Part shown: piece after piece, positions 1-8,073 of the stretch | Layout: each line of letters begins with the position of its first letter | Position numbering within the stretch: position 1 is the stretch's first letter | Source: Chryseobacterium gleum | GTDB taxonomy: Bacteria > Bacteroidota > Bacteroidia > Flavobacteriales_D > Crocinitomicaceae | Direction: 5' to 3' | DNA length: 59,437 nucleotides | NCBI GenBank assembly: GCA_945902775.1 | Contig: CAMDMY010000006.1 | Location: 1 to 59,437 of the forward strand | Notes under the pieces: generated by a model | What the model was told of the DNA's origin: nothing | The model's database searches: none | Seen by the model: the letters and a program-made list of their open reading frames with translations, nothing else | Program-made: the position numbers and the translations under genes

Positions 1-460
1 AGAAGCATGTAATACACAAAGAGGATCTTTAGCAAATGTTGTTTTAGCTGGTTTAACTAAATACGAAAACATCAAAAACGAAACAGATTTAAACAAAGAG
101 CAAAAAATCGAGTCTTTGAAAAAAGAATTAGAAGAAGCTACAGCGTTAGAGTTACCAATGTTATCTAAAAACTTAGTTATTCTTTCTACATGTGCTTCTA
201 TCGCAACTTTGATTGGTTTGATTGGAACGGTATTGGGGATGATTAAATCTTTCGCTGCGATGGCTGGTGGTACTCCAGATACAGCTCAATTAGCAACTGG
301 TATTTCTGAAGCACTTATCAATACTGCTTTAGGTATCTTCGCTTCTACAATTGCGATTATCTTCTTTAACTTATTCTCTACTAAAGTTGATCAATTAACT
401 CATAGTATGGATGAAGCATCTTTTACAATCGTTCAAGATTTTACAGCTTCTCACAAATAA
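1..460 (+). CDS. exbB: MotA/TolQ/ExbB proton channel family protein (partial, 5' end outside window)
   Basis: The reading frame is open from base 2 to the stop at 460, so this is the C-terminal ~152 residues of a gene that starts upstream of the window. The end carries two hydrophobic segments, one near the LIGTVLGMIKSF stretch and one near LGIFASTIAIIFF, with the small-residue-rich pattern (TGISEALINTALG) typical of ExbB/TolQ channels. ExbB forms the inner-membrane proton channel that, with ExbD, energises TonB. Two exbD genes and a tonB gene follow on the same strand, which supports the call. The apparent short TTG start at 116 is not used, because the frame continues upstream with matching sequence. 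Confidence 0.9.
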   Translation, partial: EACNTQRGSLANVVLAGLTKYENIKNETDLNKEQKIESLKKELEEATALELPMLSKNLVILSTCASIATLIGLIGTVLGMIKSFAAMAGGTPDTAQLATGISEALINTALGIFASTIAIIFFNLFSTKVDQLTHSMDEASFTIVQDFTASHK

Positions 461-504
461 GAAATAGCTTTTACAAGCTCGTATTAATATTATAAAAGAA
501 CGAA

Positions 505-1170
505 ATGGCAGAAGTAAAAGGACCTAAAGGATCTCCAACCATTGACATGACTCCAATGGTGGATTTAGCATTCTTATTGGTAACTTTCTTTATGCTTTCA
601 GCTAACTTCCGTTCAGACGAACCTGTAGTAGTTGATACTCCATCGAGTATTGCTGCTGAAGAAATACCTAAGAACATTGTATTAATTACAATTGACAAAG
701 GTGGACGTGTGTTTTACGGATTTACAGCTGGTGAAGAAGCTAGAAAGAATTTATTAATTAAAATGGCCGCTAAGTACAAGGTTAAATTATCTCAAGATCA
801 CTTGAAAAAATTTGGCTTATTGACGAGTTTTGCGTGTGATGTACACCAACTTCCTCAATACTTGGATTTAGACCCAGAAGCTAGAAAGAAAACAACTGGT
901 TCAATTCCTACTGATTCTACAAATAACCAATTGAAAGATTGGATTAATTTTGGTAACATCGAAGGATTAGCTGCAGGTAAAATCAAATTTGAGGATGCTG
1001 CTGCAAAAGACCCAGAAGTTGAAATGAATGAATTTAAACCTAAATTCATTTTGAAAGTAGACGGTAAAGCTCTATACTCTCACGCTAAAAACGTGATTGA
1101 AACTTTTAGAGATTTAGATTTAAATAACTTAAACTTCGTTACTTCTTTGGAAGCTGGCGGACAAAAATAA
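505..1170 (+). CDS. exbD: ExbD/TolR family biopolymer transport protein (first copy)
   Basis: The 221-residue protein has a short cytosolic N-terminus, then one membrane segment containing the conserved aspartate (MTPMVDLAFLLVTFFML, residues ~15-31), the proton-carrying residue of ExbD/TolR. The rest is a periplasmic domain. At 221 residues it is longer than classical ExbD (~140) because of an insertion in the periplasmic domain, common in Bacteroidota. It lies 44 bp after exbB and 8 bp before a second exbD. It likely forms the stator with ExbB and pairs with the second ExbD to power TonB-dependent outer-membrane uptake. Confidence 0.9.
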   Translation: MAEVKGPKGSPTIDMTPMVDLAFLLVTFFMLSANFRSDEPVVVDTPSSIAAEEIPKNIVLITIDKGGRVFYGFTAGEEARKNLLIKMAAKYKVKLSQDHLKKFGLLTSFACDVHQLPQYLDLDPEARKKTTGSIPTDSTNNQLKDWINFGNIEGLAAGKIKFEDAAAKDPEVEMNEFKPKFILKVDGKALYSHAKNVIETFRDLDLNNLNFVTSLEAGGQK

Positions 1171-1178
1171 GAGACGAT

Positions 1179-1817
1179 ATGGCAGATATGGGAGATAGTG
1201 GCGGCGGCCAAAGTGGCGGAAAAAAACGCGCCAAAAAAGGATCAACGAGAGTTGATATGACTCCACTTGTTGATTTAGCATTCTTATTATTGACGTTTTT
1301 CGTATTGACTTCTACTTTTAGTAAACCGAAGGTGATGAGTTTAGTATATCCTGCTAAACCGAAACCAGATCAAGTCATTGATGCACAAGCTCAAAAAATA
1401 AACAATGCTATTACGTTCCTATTGAGCGAAAACAAAATCTTTTATTACGAGGGAGAATATTATCCTGCTGGTAATCCAAAAGGAGAGCCAGCTACGCAAT
1501 TAAAAGAAACTGATTTCGGTCCTTCAGGAGTTCGTAAATTATTAGCTGATAAAAACAAATCAGTTATCATTGGAAAAGCAAAATTAAAAGCTGAATTAGA
1601 TAGTAAAAAAATCCAAGAGCACCAATATTTGGAAGGTCTTAAAGATTTGAAAAAAGCTGATGAAGCTCTAAAAGTTTTGATCAAAACGGATGATAAAGCA
1701 ATCTGTAAAAATTTCATTGATTTAGTGGATGAGTTAAGAATTCACGAAATTGGTGTAATTGCTCCAGTTGATTTATTAGCAAGTGAGTATGAATTGATAA
1801 AAGCTAAAACGAAATAA
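1179..1817 (+). CDS. exbD: ExbD/TolR family biopolymer transport protein (second copy)
   Basis: The 212-residue protein begins with a Gly/Lys-rich cytosolic tail, followed by one membrane helix with the key aspartate (MTPLVDLAFLLLTFFVL, residues ~27-43). The C-terminal half is a soluble periplasmic domain. It shares the TPxVDLAFLL signature with the upstream copy but differs in the periplasmic part, so the two are paralogues and may form a heteromeric unit. The stop is one base before the ATG of tonB, so translation of the two is probably coupled. Confidence 0.9.
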   Translation: MADMGDSGGGQSGGKKRAKKGSTRVDMTPLVDLAFLLLTFFVLTSTFSKPKVMSLVYPAKPKPDQVIDAQAQKINNAITFLLSENKIFYYEGEYYPAGNPKGEPATQLKETDFGPSGVRKLLADKNKSVIIGKAKLKAELDSKKIQEHQYLEGLKDLKKADEALKVLIKTDDKAICKNFIDLVDELRIHEIGVIAPVDLLASEYELIKAKTK

Positions 1818-1818
1818 G

Positions 1819-2670
1819 ATGGGAGTTACAATTAGCGTAATCATTCTTATAGCATTGGTTTCCCTTTACGACTATTTTTCAGCTCGTAACTGGCAACAAG
1901 TAACCTCTGTTAGAAGAAATGATGTTGTCTTTGAAGACAGAAACAAAGCCTACGGAGCCTACCAAATTAGAAAAACATATGATAGAAGAGTTGTTCTTAT
2001 CATATTAGGACTTTGTTTGGTTATCGGTACTGCTTTCGGAACGTATAAATACATTAAATCTATTCCTGAAGAGGTGATTGAAGAAGCTCCAATTGATATG
2101 ACTCAATTTGATCTTCCAGCAGCACCGCCAGAGGAAGAAGTTCCACCACCAGTGGAGGAACCACCACCACCAATGGAAAAAACATTGGCTTTCTTACCTC
2201 CTGTTGTTGTGGATGAGGTAGTTGATAATCCTCCGCCATTACAAGATGACCTGAATGAAACGAAAGTTTCTACAGAGACTCATGAAGGTGAAGAAACGTT
2301 TGATGCACCAAAAGAAGAACAAAAAGTAACAGTTGTTGAACATGTCGAAGAAGTAGAAGCATTTGTTGATGAAGAAGCTGAATTCCCTGGAGGTATGGCT
2401 GCATGTTATGCATTTATTGGTAAAAATATTAATTACCCTCAATCTGCAATTGAAGATCAAATTCAAGGTAAATGTTACGTTAATTTCGTAATAGACAGAG
2501 GTGGAAACATTAGTGATGTAAGAGTTGCTAAAGGTGTTCCAGGATGCCCTGAATGTGATAAAGAAGCAATTAGAGTAGTTCGTATGATGCCAAAATGGAA
2601 ACCAGGTAAAAAGAACGGTACAGATGTTAAATCTCGTTTTATGGTTCCAGTAAACTACAAATTAGAGTAA
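1819..2670 (+). CDS. tonB: energy transducer TonB
   Basis: The 283-residue protein has a cytosolic N-terminus with the Bacteroidota motif RNKAYGAYQIRK (residues ~42-53), one membrane helix (~60-80), and a Pro/Glu-rich linker (EEEVPPPVEEPPPPMEK) that would span the periplasm. A C-terminal TonB domain contains the FPGG and YP-x-A-x-E...G-x-V-x-V-x-F pattern. It transmits proton-motive force from ExbB/ExbD to outer-membrane receptors. It is the last gene of the cluster and is followed by a hairpin terminator at 2692. Confidence 0.93.
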   Translation: MGVTISVIILIALVSLYDYFSARNWQQVTSVRRNDVVFEDRNKAYGAYQIRKTYDRRVVLIILGLCLVIGTAFGTYKYIKSIPEEVIEEAPIDMTQFDLPAAPPEEEVPPPVEEPPPPMEKTLAFLPPVVVDEVVDNPPPLQDDLNETKVSTETHEGEETFDAPKEEQKVTVVEHVEEVEAFVDEEAEFPGGMAACYAFIGKNINYPQSAIEDQIQGKCYVNFVIDRGGNISDVRVAKGVPGCPECDKEAIRVVRMMPKWKPGKKNGTDVKSRFMVPVNYKLE

Positions 2671-2691
2671 TACTCAAAATAGAATTTTTAG

Positions 2692-2726
2692 AAATCCTCG
2701 AAGCTTTTGTTTCGGGGATTTTTTAT
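2692..2726 (+). terminator. Rho-independent terminator after tonB
   Basis: A hairpin with stem AATCCTCG / CGGGGATT and an 11-12 base loop is followed by a run of T (ATTTTTTATT). It sits 22 bp after the tonB stop and closes the exb-tonB operon. Confidence 0.8.
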
Positions 2727-2744
2727 TATAAAACAGTTAATAGT

Positions 2745-2939
2745 ATGAATTTCTCAATTATAAATCAAATACTCTCTTTTTTCATTGTACTTGCTTGTCT
2801 TACTTTAGTTTATAGTTTGACATTTACTGATTTCATGTCAACTAAAATCGTTGGTCCCAAACGCATATTTTTCATCATTTTCCTTCTAGCTTATGCAGGA
2901 TTTAGAGTCTATAGAGTATTAAAAGCTAGAAAAAATTAA
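2745..2939 (+). CDS. small two-helix membrane protein
   Basis: This 64-residue hypothetical protein has two hydrophobic stretches (~residues 8-28 and ~40-56) separated by a short loop, and ends in a basic tail (RVLKARKN). Its ATG follows the tonB terminator by about 20 bp. Small two-helix proteins ending in a YRxxKxxR-like tail are often found just after exb/tonB genes in Flavobacteria (recalled, not checked). No enzymatic motif is visible, so the function is unknown. Confidence 0.6.
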   Translation: MNFSIINQILSFFIVLACLTLVYSLTFTDFMSTKIVGPKRIFFIIFLLAYAGFRVYRVLKARKN

Positions 2940-2970
2940 TGCTTTTCTAGAATTATCAAATCAAGACGAT

Positions 2971-2978
2971 TACCTTTG
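2971..2978 (+). promoter_or_regulatory. Bacteroidota -7 promoter element, start of the sulfation-type cluster
   Basis: TACCTTTG matches TAnnTTTG and lies 7 bases before the ATG at 2986, giving a transcript with almost no leader. No clear -33 element was identified. Confidence 0.5.
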
Positions 2979-2985
2979 GTTAGAG

Positions 2986-4320
2986 ATGAAAAAAATCAGT
3001 AAATACCTATTAATATTTTGGATTTCCTTTATTACATTGGGAATTATGATGGGAGCCACTCGTCATATTTATACGTATGGTAGAAATATAAAAGGCACTC
3101 CCAAATCTATCATTGAATTTTTATCATCTTATATTTCTATTATTTTCCATTACGGTGAAGAATCAAATCCAATGTTGACTTCCATTGATAAAGGTCAGCA
3201 TTTGAAAGATGGATTCAATTACACATCTTTTTACAAAGGAAGCAAAGATTACATTTTAGAATCAGCATATGGTAAAAAAGAAAAACAAAGTATTGTTAGA
3301 TTAATTCGAATTAGGGACGGTAAAACTCTCCATACTTGGGTCCCTGACATTGATTTTCTTAACAAAAAATACAACGATTTTTTTTGCTATAATTCTAAAA
3401 ATCAGATGAACAAAAAAAACACCCAAATTATAAATCCTATTCTAACAAATGATGGGTCAATAATTTATGGTGGTACAGGATTCTACAAGATTGACAAAAA
3501 TTCAAAAATCGTATGGGAAAATATATATCGCTCCCATCATTCCAATGAAATGGATGAAAATGGAGACTTTTGGATTTGCGGATATAATTCTAATAAAAGA
3601 ATCGCTCGGAAATTACTTTTAAAAGATGATGCCATTCAAAAAATAGATGGTAAAACTGGAAAAATAATTTATCAAAAATCGATTTATGAAATTCTAAAAG
3701 AAAACGGATTGCAACGAGGGTCGATATTTATCAACCCAATTATTAGTAGTTCTTCTAAATACTATGACTATTTCCATCTCAATGATATACAACCAGTTAT
3801 AAAAGATACAAAATATTTCAAAAAAGGAGATCTTTTTATAAGTTTAAGACAATTAAATTTAGTTATGCTATTCCGACCTTCTACCAATAAGATTCTATGG
3901 AAACGAACTGGAGATTGGCTAAATCAACATGATGTTGAAATTTTAGACGATCATCGAATTTCTATTTTCGGAAACAATATTACAATCGGTAAATTCCACA
4001 TTGAATCTAAAAATTTAATAGATGGACATAATATTGAATATATCTATGATTTTGAAAAAGATACAATTACAACTCCTTTTGAAACTTTATTTACATCTGC
4101 TAACATCGGTACCTATACAGAAGGTAGAGCTAGAATTCTAAATAATAATGAAATTTTCATTGAAGAAACAAATCATGGTAGATTATTGTATGGAAATACA
4201 CAACATCTTTTATGGACCTATGTTAATAAAACAGATGAAAATCACTTCTCTCTATTCAATTGGTGCAGATACATCACTGAAGATGAATTTAAAAAGTTTA
4301 CCTTTGTTTCTAAGAAATAG
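2986..4320 (+). CDS. arylsulfotransferase-like (ASST family) membrane-anchored protein
   Basis: The 444-residue protein has one N-terminal membrane anchor (residues ~7-27) and a long extracytoplasmic beta-propeller-like region. Visible family hallmarks are a WxxxxRSHHSNEMDENGDFWICG stretch (~180-204), HLNDIQPV (~263-270), a ...KILWKRTGDWLNQHDVEIL segment (~302-320) and short repeated strand motifs. The conserved histidines in these segments match aryl-sulfate sulfotransferases, which move sulfate between phenolic compounds through a sulfo-histidine. Activity is inferred from motifs only. Downstream come a PAPS-type sulfotransferase and an APS kinase, supporting a sulfation role. It opens a tight plus-strand gene series. 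Confidence 0.65.
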   Translation: MKKISKYLLIFWISFITLGIMMGATRHIYTYGRNIKGTPKSIIEFLSSYISIIFHYGEESNPMLTSIDKGQHLKDGFNYTSFYKGSKDYILESAYGKKEKQSIVRLIRIRDGKTLHTWVPDIDFLNKKYNDFFCYNSKNQMNKKNTQIINPILTNDGSIIYGGTGFYKIDKNSKIVWENIYRSHHSNEMDENGDFWICGYNSNKRIARKLLLKDDAIQKIDGKTGKIIYQKSIYEILKENGLQRGSIFINPIISSSSKYYDYFHLNDIQPVIKDTKYFKKGDLFISLRQLNLVMLFRPSTNKILWKRTGDWLNQHDVEILDDHRISIFGNNITIGKFHIESKNLIDGHNIEYIYDFEKDTITTPFETLFTSANIGTYTEGRARILNNNEIFIEETNHGRLLYGNTQHLLWTYVNKTDENHFSLFNWCRYITEDEFKKFTFVSKK

Positions 4321-4325
4321 AAAAA

Positions 4326-4505
4326 GTGGAATTATTTATTCAAATAAAAAACCTAGTATTATATATTGGTCCTGGTTTAGGAGCGGGAACAGTTACAGCT
4401 ATTTTTGGAGTTTTAATTTCTTTTTTTCTTTCACTTATTGCCATTTTTTGGTATCCTTTAAAAAGATTTTTTCGTTATATCAAATCAAAATATAAAAACC
4501 AATGA
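4326..4505 (+). CDS. small single-helix membrane protein with GPGLGAG motif, GTG start
   Basis: A 59-residue gene lies in frame 4326-4505: GTG start six bases after the previous stop, TGA at 4503 overlapping the ATG of the next gene (ATGA). It reads as a short N-terminus, the motif YIGPGLGAGTVTAIFGVL, one hydrophobic helix and a basic tail (YPLKRFFRYIKSKYKNQ). Strongly hydrophobic coding content, a sensible membrane-protein plan and the coupled 4-bp overlap support a real gene. Proteins with a YxGPGLGxG start and a YPLKR tail occur beside exporter or sulfatase-type genes in Bacteroidota (recollection, unchecked). It may be an accessory subunit of the neighbouring membrane proteins. Confidence 0.65.
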   Translation: MELFIQIKNLVLYIGPGLGAGTVTAIFGVLISFFLSLIAIFWYPLKRFFRYIKSKYKNQ

Positions 4506-4885
4506 TCTCATTTTTAATCATATTAGCAAGTTTTATTGCAGTTATATTATTTGATTTTCTTCCAGTTAAACGATTTGTAAAAAATCTGTTTACCTATCAA
4601 AAAGAATCTTTTGTGATTCTAACAGATAAAACATTAACGGAAAAGGAAAAACAAAAATCGTTATTGTTGTCGGCATTAAAAATATTAATTGAAAGTGGTA
4701 AAATATTTCTTTTCTTTTTTATACTAATTTCTCCTTACATAGGCTTAATTTATGCTGGACCATCTTATTCTAAAGGAACTAATTTTTATGATGTTTTAAC
4801 CTCCTTTAAAGGATTTTTTATTTCATCTATTGTTTTCCTACTCTATTATTTATTGAAAAAACAATATGGAAAGTTCGGATTATAA
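4502..4885 (+). CDS. membrane protein of unknown function
   Basis: The 127-residue protein has three hydrophobic segments (~1-20, ~66-85, ~105-120) and a charged cytosolic stretch between the first two. Its start overlaps the stop of the 59-residue gene by 4 bp and its end overlaps the sulfotransferase start by 20 bp, so it is translated as part of one operon. No known domain is recognised. Membership in a sulfotransferase/ABC cluster suggests a role in assembly or export at the inner membrane. Confidence 0.65.
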   Translation: MISFLIILASFIAVILFDFLPVKRFVKNLFTYQKESFVILTDKTLTEKEKQKSLLLSALKILIESGKIFLFFFILISPYIGLIYAGPSYSKGTNFYDVLTSFKGFFISSIVFLLYYLLKKQYGKFGL

Positions 4886-5900
4886 TTCACTCTCCAAATT
4901 TTTCCATCATTTCTCTTTAGGTTCAAAAAATGTTTCTGAATTGAGTTTTGATTTGGATCAAAAATTGTTTTCTAAAAAAAAGAAAAATATTCAATTTAAA
5001 GATAATCATTTATTTATAAGTGGTTTAGCTAGAAGTGGAACAACTGCATTGTTAGAAATATTAAATCAAAGTGAAGAATTTATCTCGTTAACTTATTCAG
5101 ATTTACCTTTCATCCTCTCCCCTTCTATTAATTCAAAGCTGATTAAAAACAAAAAAAAGACAGAATTAAAAGAAAGAGCTCACAAAGATGGGATTTTTGT
5201 CAATAATGAAAGTCCTGAAGCATTGGATGAAGTATTTTGGAAGGTCTTTCTTAATGATGATTTCATAAAAAAAGATCGATTAATTGTGAATTCAATCTCT
5301 AGTGAAATTTTAGATAAATATAAAAATTACGTTGAACGAATCACTTACAATAATGGTCAACCTAAACGCTATTTATCGAAAAACAACAATTTAGTTTTGA
5401 GGTTTGATTCCATCCTGAAATTATTTCCGAATTCAACTATTCTAATTCCATTTAGAGATCCTTTACAACATGCTAATTCACTTTTGAATCAACATCTACA
5501 CTTCAGTGAATTACAGAAAAAAGATCCTTTCTCATTGAAATACATGAATTGGTTAGGTCATCATGAATTTGGGTTAAATCAAAAACCATTTTATCTTGGT
5601 AATGATCGAATATTTAATGAACTAAAGAATTATACTAAAGAAGATATTAATTATTGGCTGCTGTCTTGGTTGAATTATTACCATTTTGTTTCAGAAAAAT
5701 ATAATTCAAAATGTATATTCTTTTGTTATGAATCGTTTTGCGAAAATCCGAAGAATGAATTAATGAAATTAGATCAAATCGTAAAAGTAGATTCTTTAAC
5801 TATACTTCCTTTCGAAAATAAATTAAAAGAAAATGCTAATTTTGATTCTTCTTTATTAAATAAATGCAATGAATTATATTCTAAACTTAAGTCTATTTAA
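4866..5900 (+). CDS. PAPS-dependent sulfotransferase family protein
   Basis: The 344-residue soluble protein has the 5'-phosphosulfate-binding loop near its N-terminus (ISGLARSGTTALLEIL, residues ~51-66), the diagnostic P-loop-like motif of the Sulfotransfer_3 type family. The 3'-phosphate-binding region follows as IPFRDPLQHANSLL (~192-205), with the expected arginine and serine. A WLLSWLNYY helix and a conserved late FCYESF stretch complete the fold. It would move sulfate from PAPS to a carbohydrate, lipid or other acceptor; the acceptor cannot be read. An APS kinase 2.2 kb downstream could supply the donor. The start at 4866 overlaps the previous gene by 20 bp. Confidence 0.85.
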   Translation: MESSDYNSLSKFFHHFSLGSKNVSELSFDLDQKLFSKKKKNIQFKDNHLFISGLARSGTTALLEILNQSEEFISLTYSDLPFILSPSINSKLIKNKKKTELKERAHKDGIFVNNESPEALDEVFWKVFLNDDFIKKDRLIVNSISSEILDKYKNYVERITYNNGQPKRYLSKNNNLVLRFDSILKLFPNSTILIPFRDPLQHANSLLNQHLHFSELQKKDPFSLKYMNWLGHHEFGLNQKPFYLGNDRIFNELKNYTKEDINYWLLSWLNYYHFVSEKYNSKCIFFCYESFCENPKNELMKLDQIVKVDSLTILPFENKLKENANFDSSLLNKCNELYSKLKSI

Positions 5901-5945
5901 TATATGAATAATATTTACTGATTGTCTTACTAAATCAAATACTCA

Positions 5946-6695
5946 ATGATACAAATTTCAAATCTTCATAAAGAATACACCAAAAAGGTTGTTCTTGATA
6001 ATATTAATTTAACGATTAATGACGGTGAAATATATTGTCTTTTAGGTAAAAATGGAGTTGGAAAAACTACGCTGATCAATATTATTCTCGACTTAATTGA
6101 GAATGAAAGCGGAACTATTATTTTGTTAGGTAAAAGTCATAATGATTTAGAAACTTTAGATAAAAGTCAAATCGGTGTTGTGCATGAAAACTTAGCCTTG
6201 ATTGAAGAAATTAATGGATTAGATTATTTAAAATTTGTAGGTAAAATTTATAACATTCCACAAGAAACCTTATCCAAAAGAATCAACGATTTAATCAACT
6301 ATTTCTTTGAGGATGATGCGACAATTAAAAAAAGCATGGGTAAATTTTCAACAGGAATGAAGAAAAAAATTGCTTTCTGTGCTGCTGTTATTCATACTCC
6401 ATCGATCTTAATTTTAGACGAACCATTTTCTGGTTTAGATCCTTTGGTAGCGAATCAAATGGTTCAATTTTTACAAAAATATAAACGAGAAGATCGAACG
6501 ATATTAATATCCTCACATGACCTAACATATGTAGAAAAAATTGCAACTCACATTGGAGTTTTAGACAACAAAGAATTAGTTTTTAATTCAAGCATCAAGG
6601 ACTTTACCGAAAATGGAGAAAACCATTTAGATGCAGCGTTACTTTCAATACTGAAACCAAATGATAGTCAATTAGATAATTTAGATTGGATATGA
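5946..6695 (+). CDS. ABC transporter ATP-binding protein
   Basis: The 249-residue ATPase has Walker A (LLGKNGVGKTT, residues ~33-43), the ABC signature FSTGMKKKIAF (~136-146), Walker B (SILILDEPFSGLDP) and an H-loop (ILISSHDLTYVE). The stand-alone domain with a single signature belongs to the drug/lipid/antibiotic exporter type that pairs with a separate permease. The permease gene follows with a 10-bp overlap. A 45-bp gap separates it from the sulfotransferase. It may export a product of the upstream enzymes, but the substrate is unknown. Confidence 0.88.
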   Translation: MIQISNLHKEYTKKVVLDNINLTINDGEIYCLLGKNGVGKTTLINIILDLIENESGTIILLGKSHNDLETLDKSQIGVVHENLALIEEINGLDYLKFVGKIYNIPQETLSKRINDLINYFFEDDATIKKSMGKFSTGMKKKIAFCAAVIHTPSILILDEPFSGLDPLVANQMVQFLQKYKREDRTILISSHDLTYVEKIATHIGVLDNKELVFNSSIKDFTENGENHLDAALLSILKPNDSQLDNLDWI

Positions 6696-8017
6696 TTGGT
6701 CAATTTCTATTTTTAAAATTAAAAAGTTCGGTTTCGGAGTTAAGAAATCCATTAAAAATCGTTGTAAGTATACTCTATCTTTTTATGGCTGTATTCTATG
6801 GATATAGTATTTATGCCTTGAATGAAATAGATATTGAGTCGACTGCAAACGGAAATTCAACAATAGATATCTTTGGTGTTATTTATTTCTCTTTAGGAAG
6901 TTTAATGATACTTAGGACAATCTTTCCTAGTTATACCGCTCTGAAACAATTATTTCCGAATTACTTACCTATTTCTCGATTTCAGAATTATTGTATTTCA
7001 CTGATTATCGATTTCATCAAACCTTTTTATCTATACAATCTTATTTTCTTAGGAACCTGTAGTTATTTATTTCAAGAAATATCGATTTTATTGACCGGTT
7101 TACTCATTATCATCTGTGGGCAATTAGCTAGAAGAGCAGTTCAATATCCAATTGATTTTATATTAAAAAAAGGCAGGATTTTACCTTTAATTTCTCTTTC
7201 ATTTCTTGTGGTTTTAATTATACTATTTCATATTTTTATATTAAATCACCTACTATTTTCATTGTCATTAATTAGTTGCCTACTTTTAATTATCGGCTAT
7301 TTATTTGAAAAAGAGACAATTACAAACAAAAAGAAAAAAGAAAAAAACGGACTGACTTCTGGTAACATTTACTTTAAACTTTTGATAAATAATAAATCAG
7401 TTCGAAAATTATTATTGGTCGGTTTTATTCTAAAATTTATTATTTTAGGCACTAGCTTAATTACTTATCAAGAAGATAAAACTCAACTTTTTGAAGGAAA
7501 AGGTGTTTATTGGTTTTTTGGAACTTCATTAATCATTTTCACCTATGTCTTCAATAATTTCATTGGTCACTGGAAAAATTGTTGGCTCAATTTCGAATTA
7601 CGTTCAACAGGCTATAAAAAAATGGTAGGTTTCATTTTACGATTAATGCTTTTACCTCTCATTATTGACATGTGCATTACGATTCCTTTTTTGTTATACA
7701 CCTGGGAAGATACCCAATTTGTACTTTCAATGTATTTCACCTCAATGATTTATATGATTTCAGCTAGTGTTTTCTGGTCATTATTACTTCCTATTAATTC
7801 TAAAAAATTATTTAATCAAAAGGGAAACACTTCTTTTTTAAGTATTACTTTTTCTTTTTTAGGAGTTTTACTTTTATCAACTATGCAGTATAATAAATGG
7901 CTTTATGCATTAATTCCATTTTATATTTTACTCTCTTTTGCAGCGATAAAAATTGCTTTTCATTTGTATGAAGAAAGAAAATACAAAGTATTTGATAAGC
8001 TTTTCAAAGAAAATTGA
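6686..8017 (+). CDS. ABC transporter permease, DUF5687-like multi-pass membrane protein
   Basis: The 443-residue protein has about ten to twelve hydrophobic segments separated by short loops and a charged loop near residues 210-225. It starts inside the last codons of the ABC ATPase gene (10-bp overlap), so it is almost certainly its permease. The length, the early cluster around YLPISRFQNYCISLIIDF (a membrane-proximal coupling element) and the lack of a large periplasmic domain resemble the DUF5687 ABC permeases of Bacteroidota. The family call is less certain than its role as partner. Confidence 0.72.
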   Translation: MDMIGQFLFLKLKSSVSELRNPLKIVVSILYLFMAVFYGYSIYALNEIDIESTANGNSTIDIFGVIYFSLGSLMILRTIFPSYTALKQLFPNYLPISRFQNYCISLIIDFIKPFYLYNLIFLGTCSYLFQEISILLTGLLIIICGQLARRAVQYPIDFILKKGRILPLISLSFLVVLIILFHIFILNHLLFSLSLISCLLLIIGYLFEKETITNKKKKEKNGLTSGNIYFKLLINNKSVRKLLLVGFILKFIILGTSLITYQEDKTQLFEGKGVYWFFGTSLIIFTYVFNNFIGHWKNCWLNFELRSTGYKKMVGFILRLMLLPLIIDMCITIPFLLYTWEDTQFVLSMYFTSMIYMISASVFWSLLLPINSKKLFNQKGNTSFLSITFSFLGVLLLSTMQYNKWLYALIPFYILLSFAAIKIAFHLYEERKYKVFDKLFKEN

Positions 8018-8073
8018 AATCTGACGTCAAAAATCTTTAAATCCTCTGTTTAAATTTTACTTACTTTTACTAT

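Noticed and set aside
4148-4495. 115-codon frame overlapping the end of the ASST-like gene and the gap after it
   Set aside because: It is out of frame with the gene it overlaps, and the better gene in the gap is the GTG-start frame 4326-4505 with a membrane-protein plan and an ATGA overlap.
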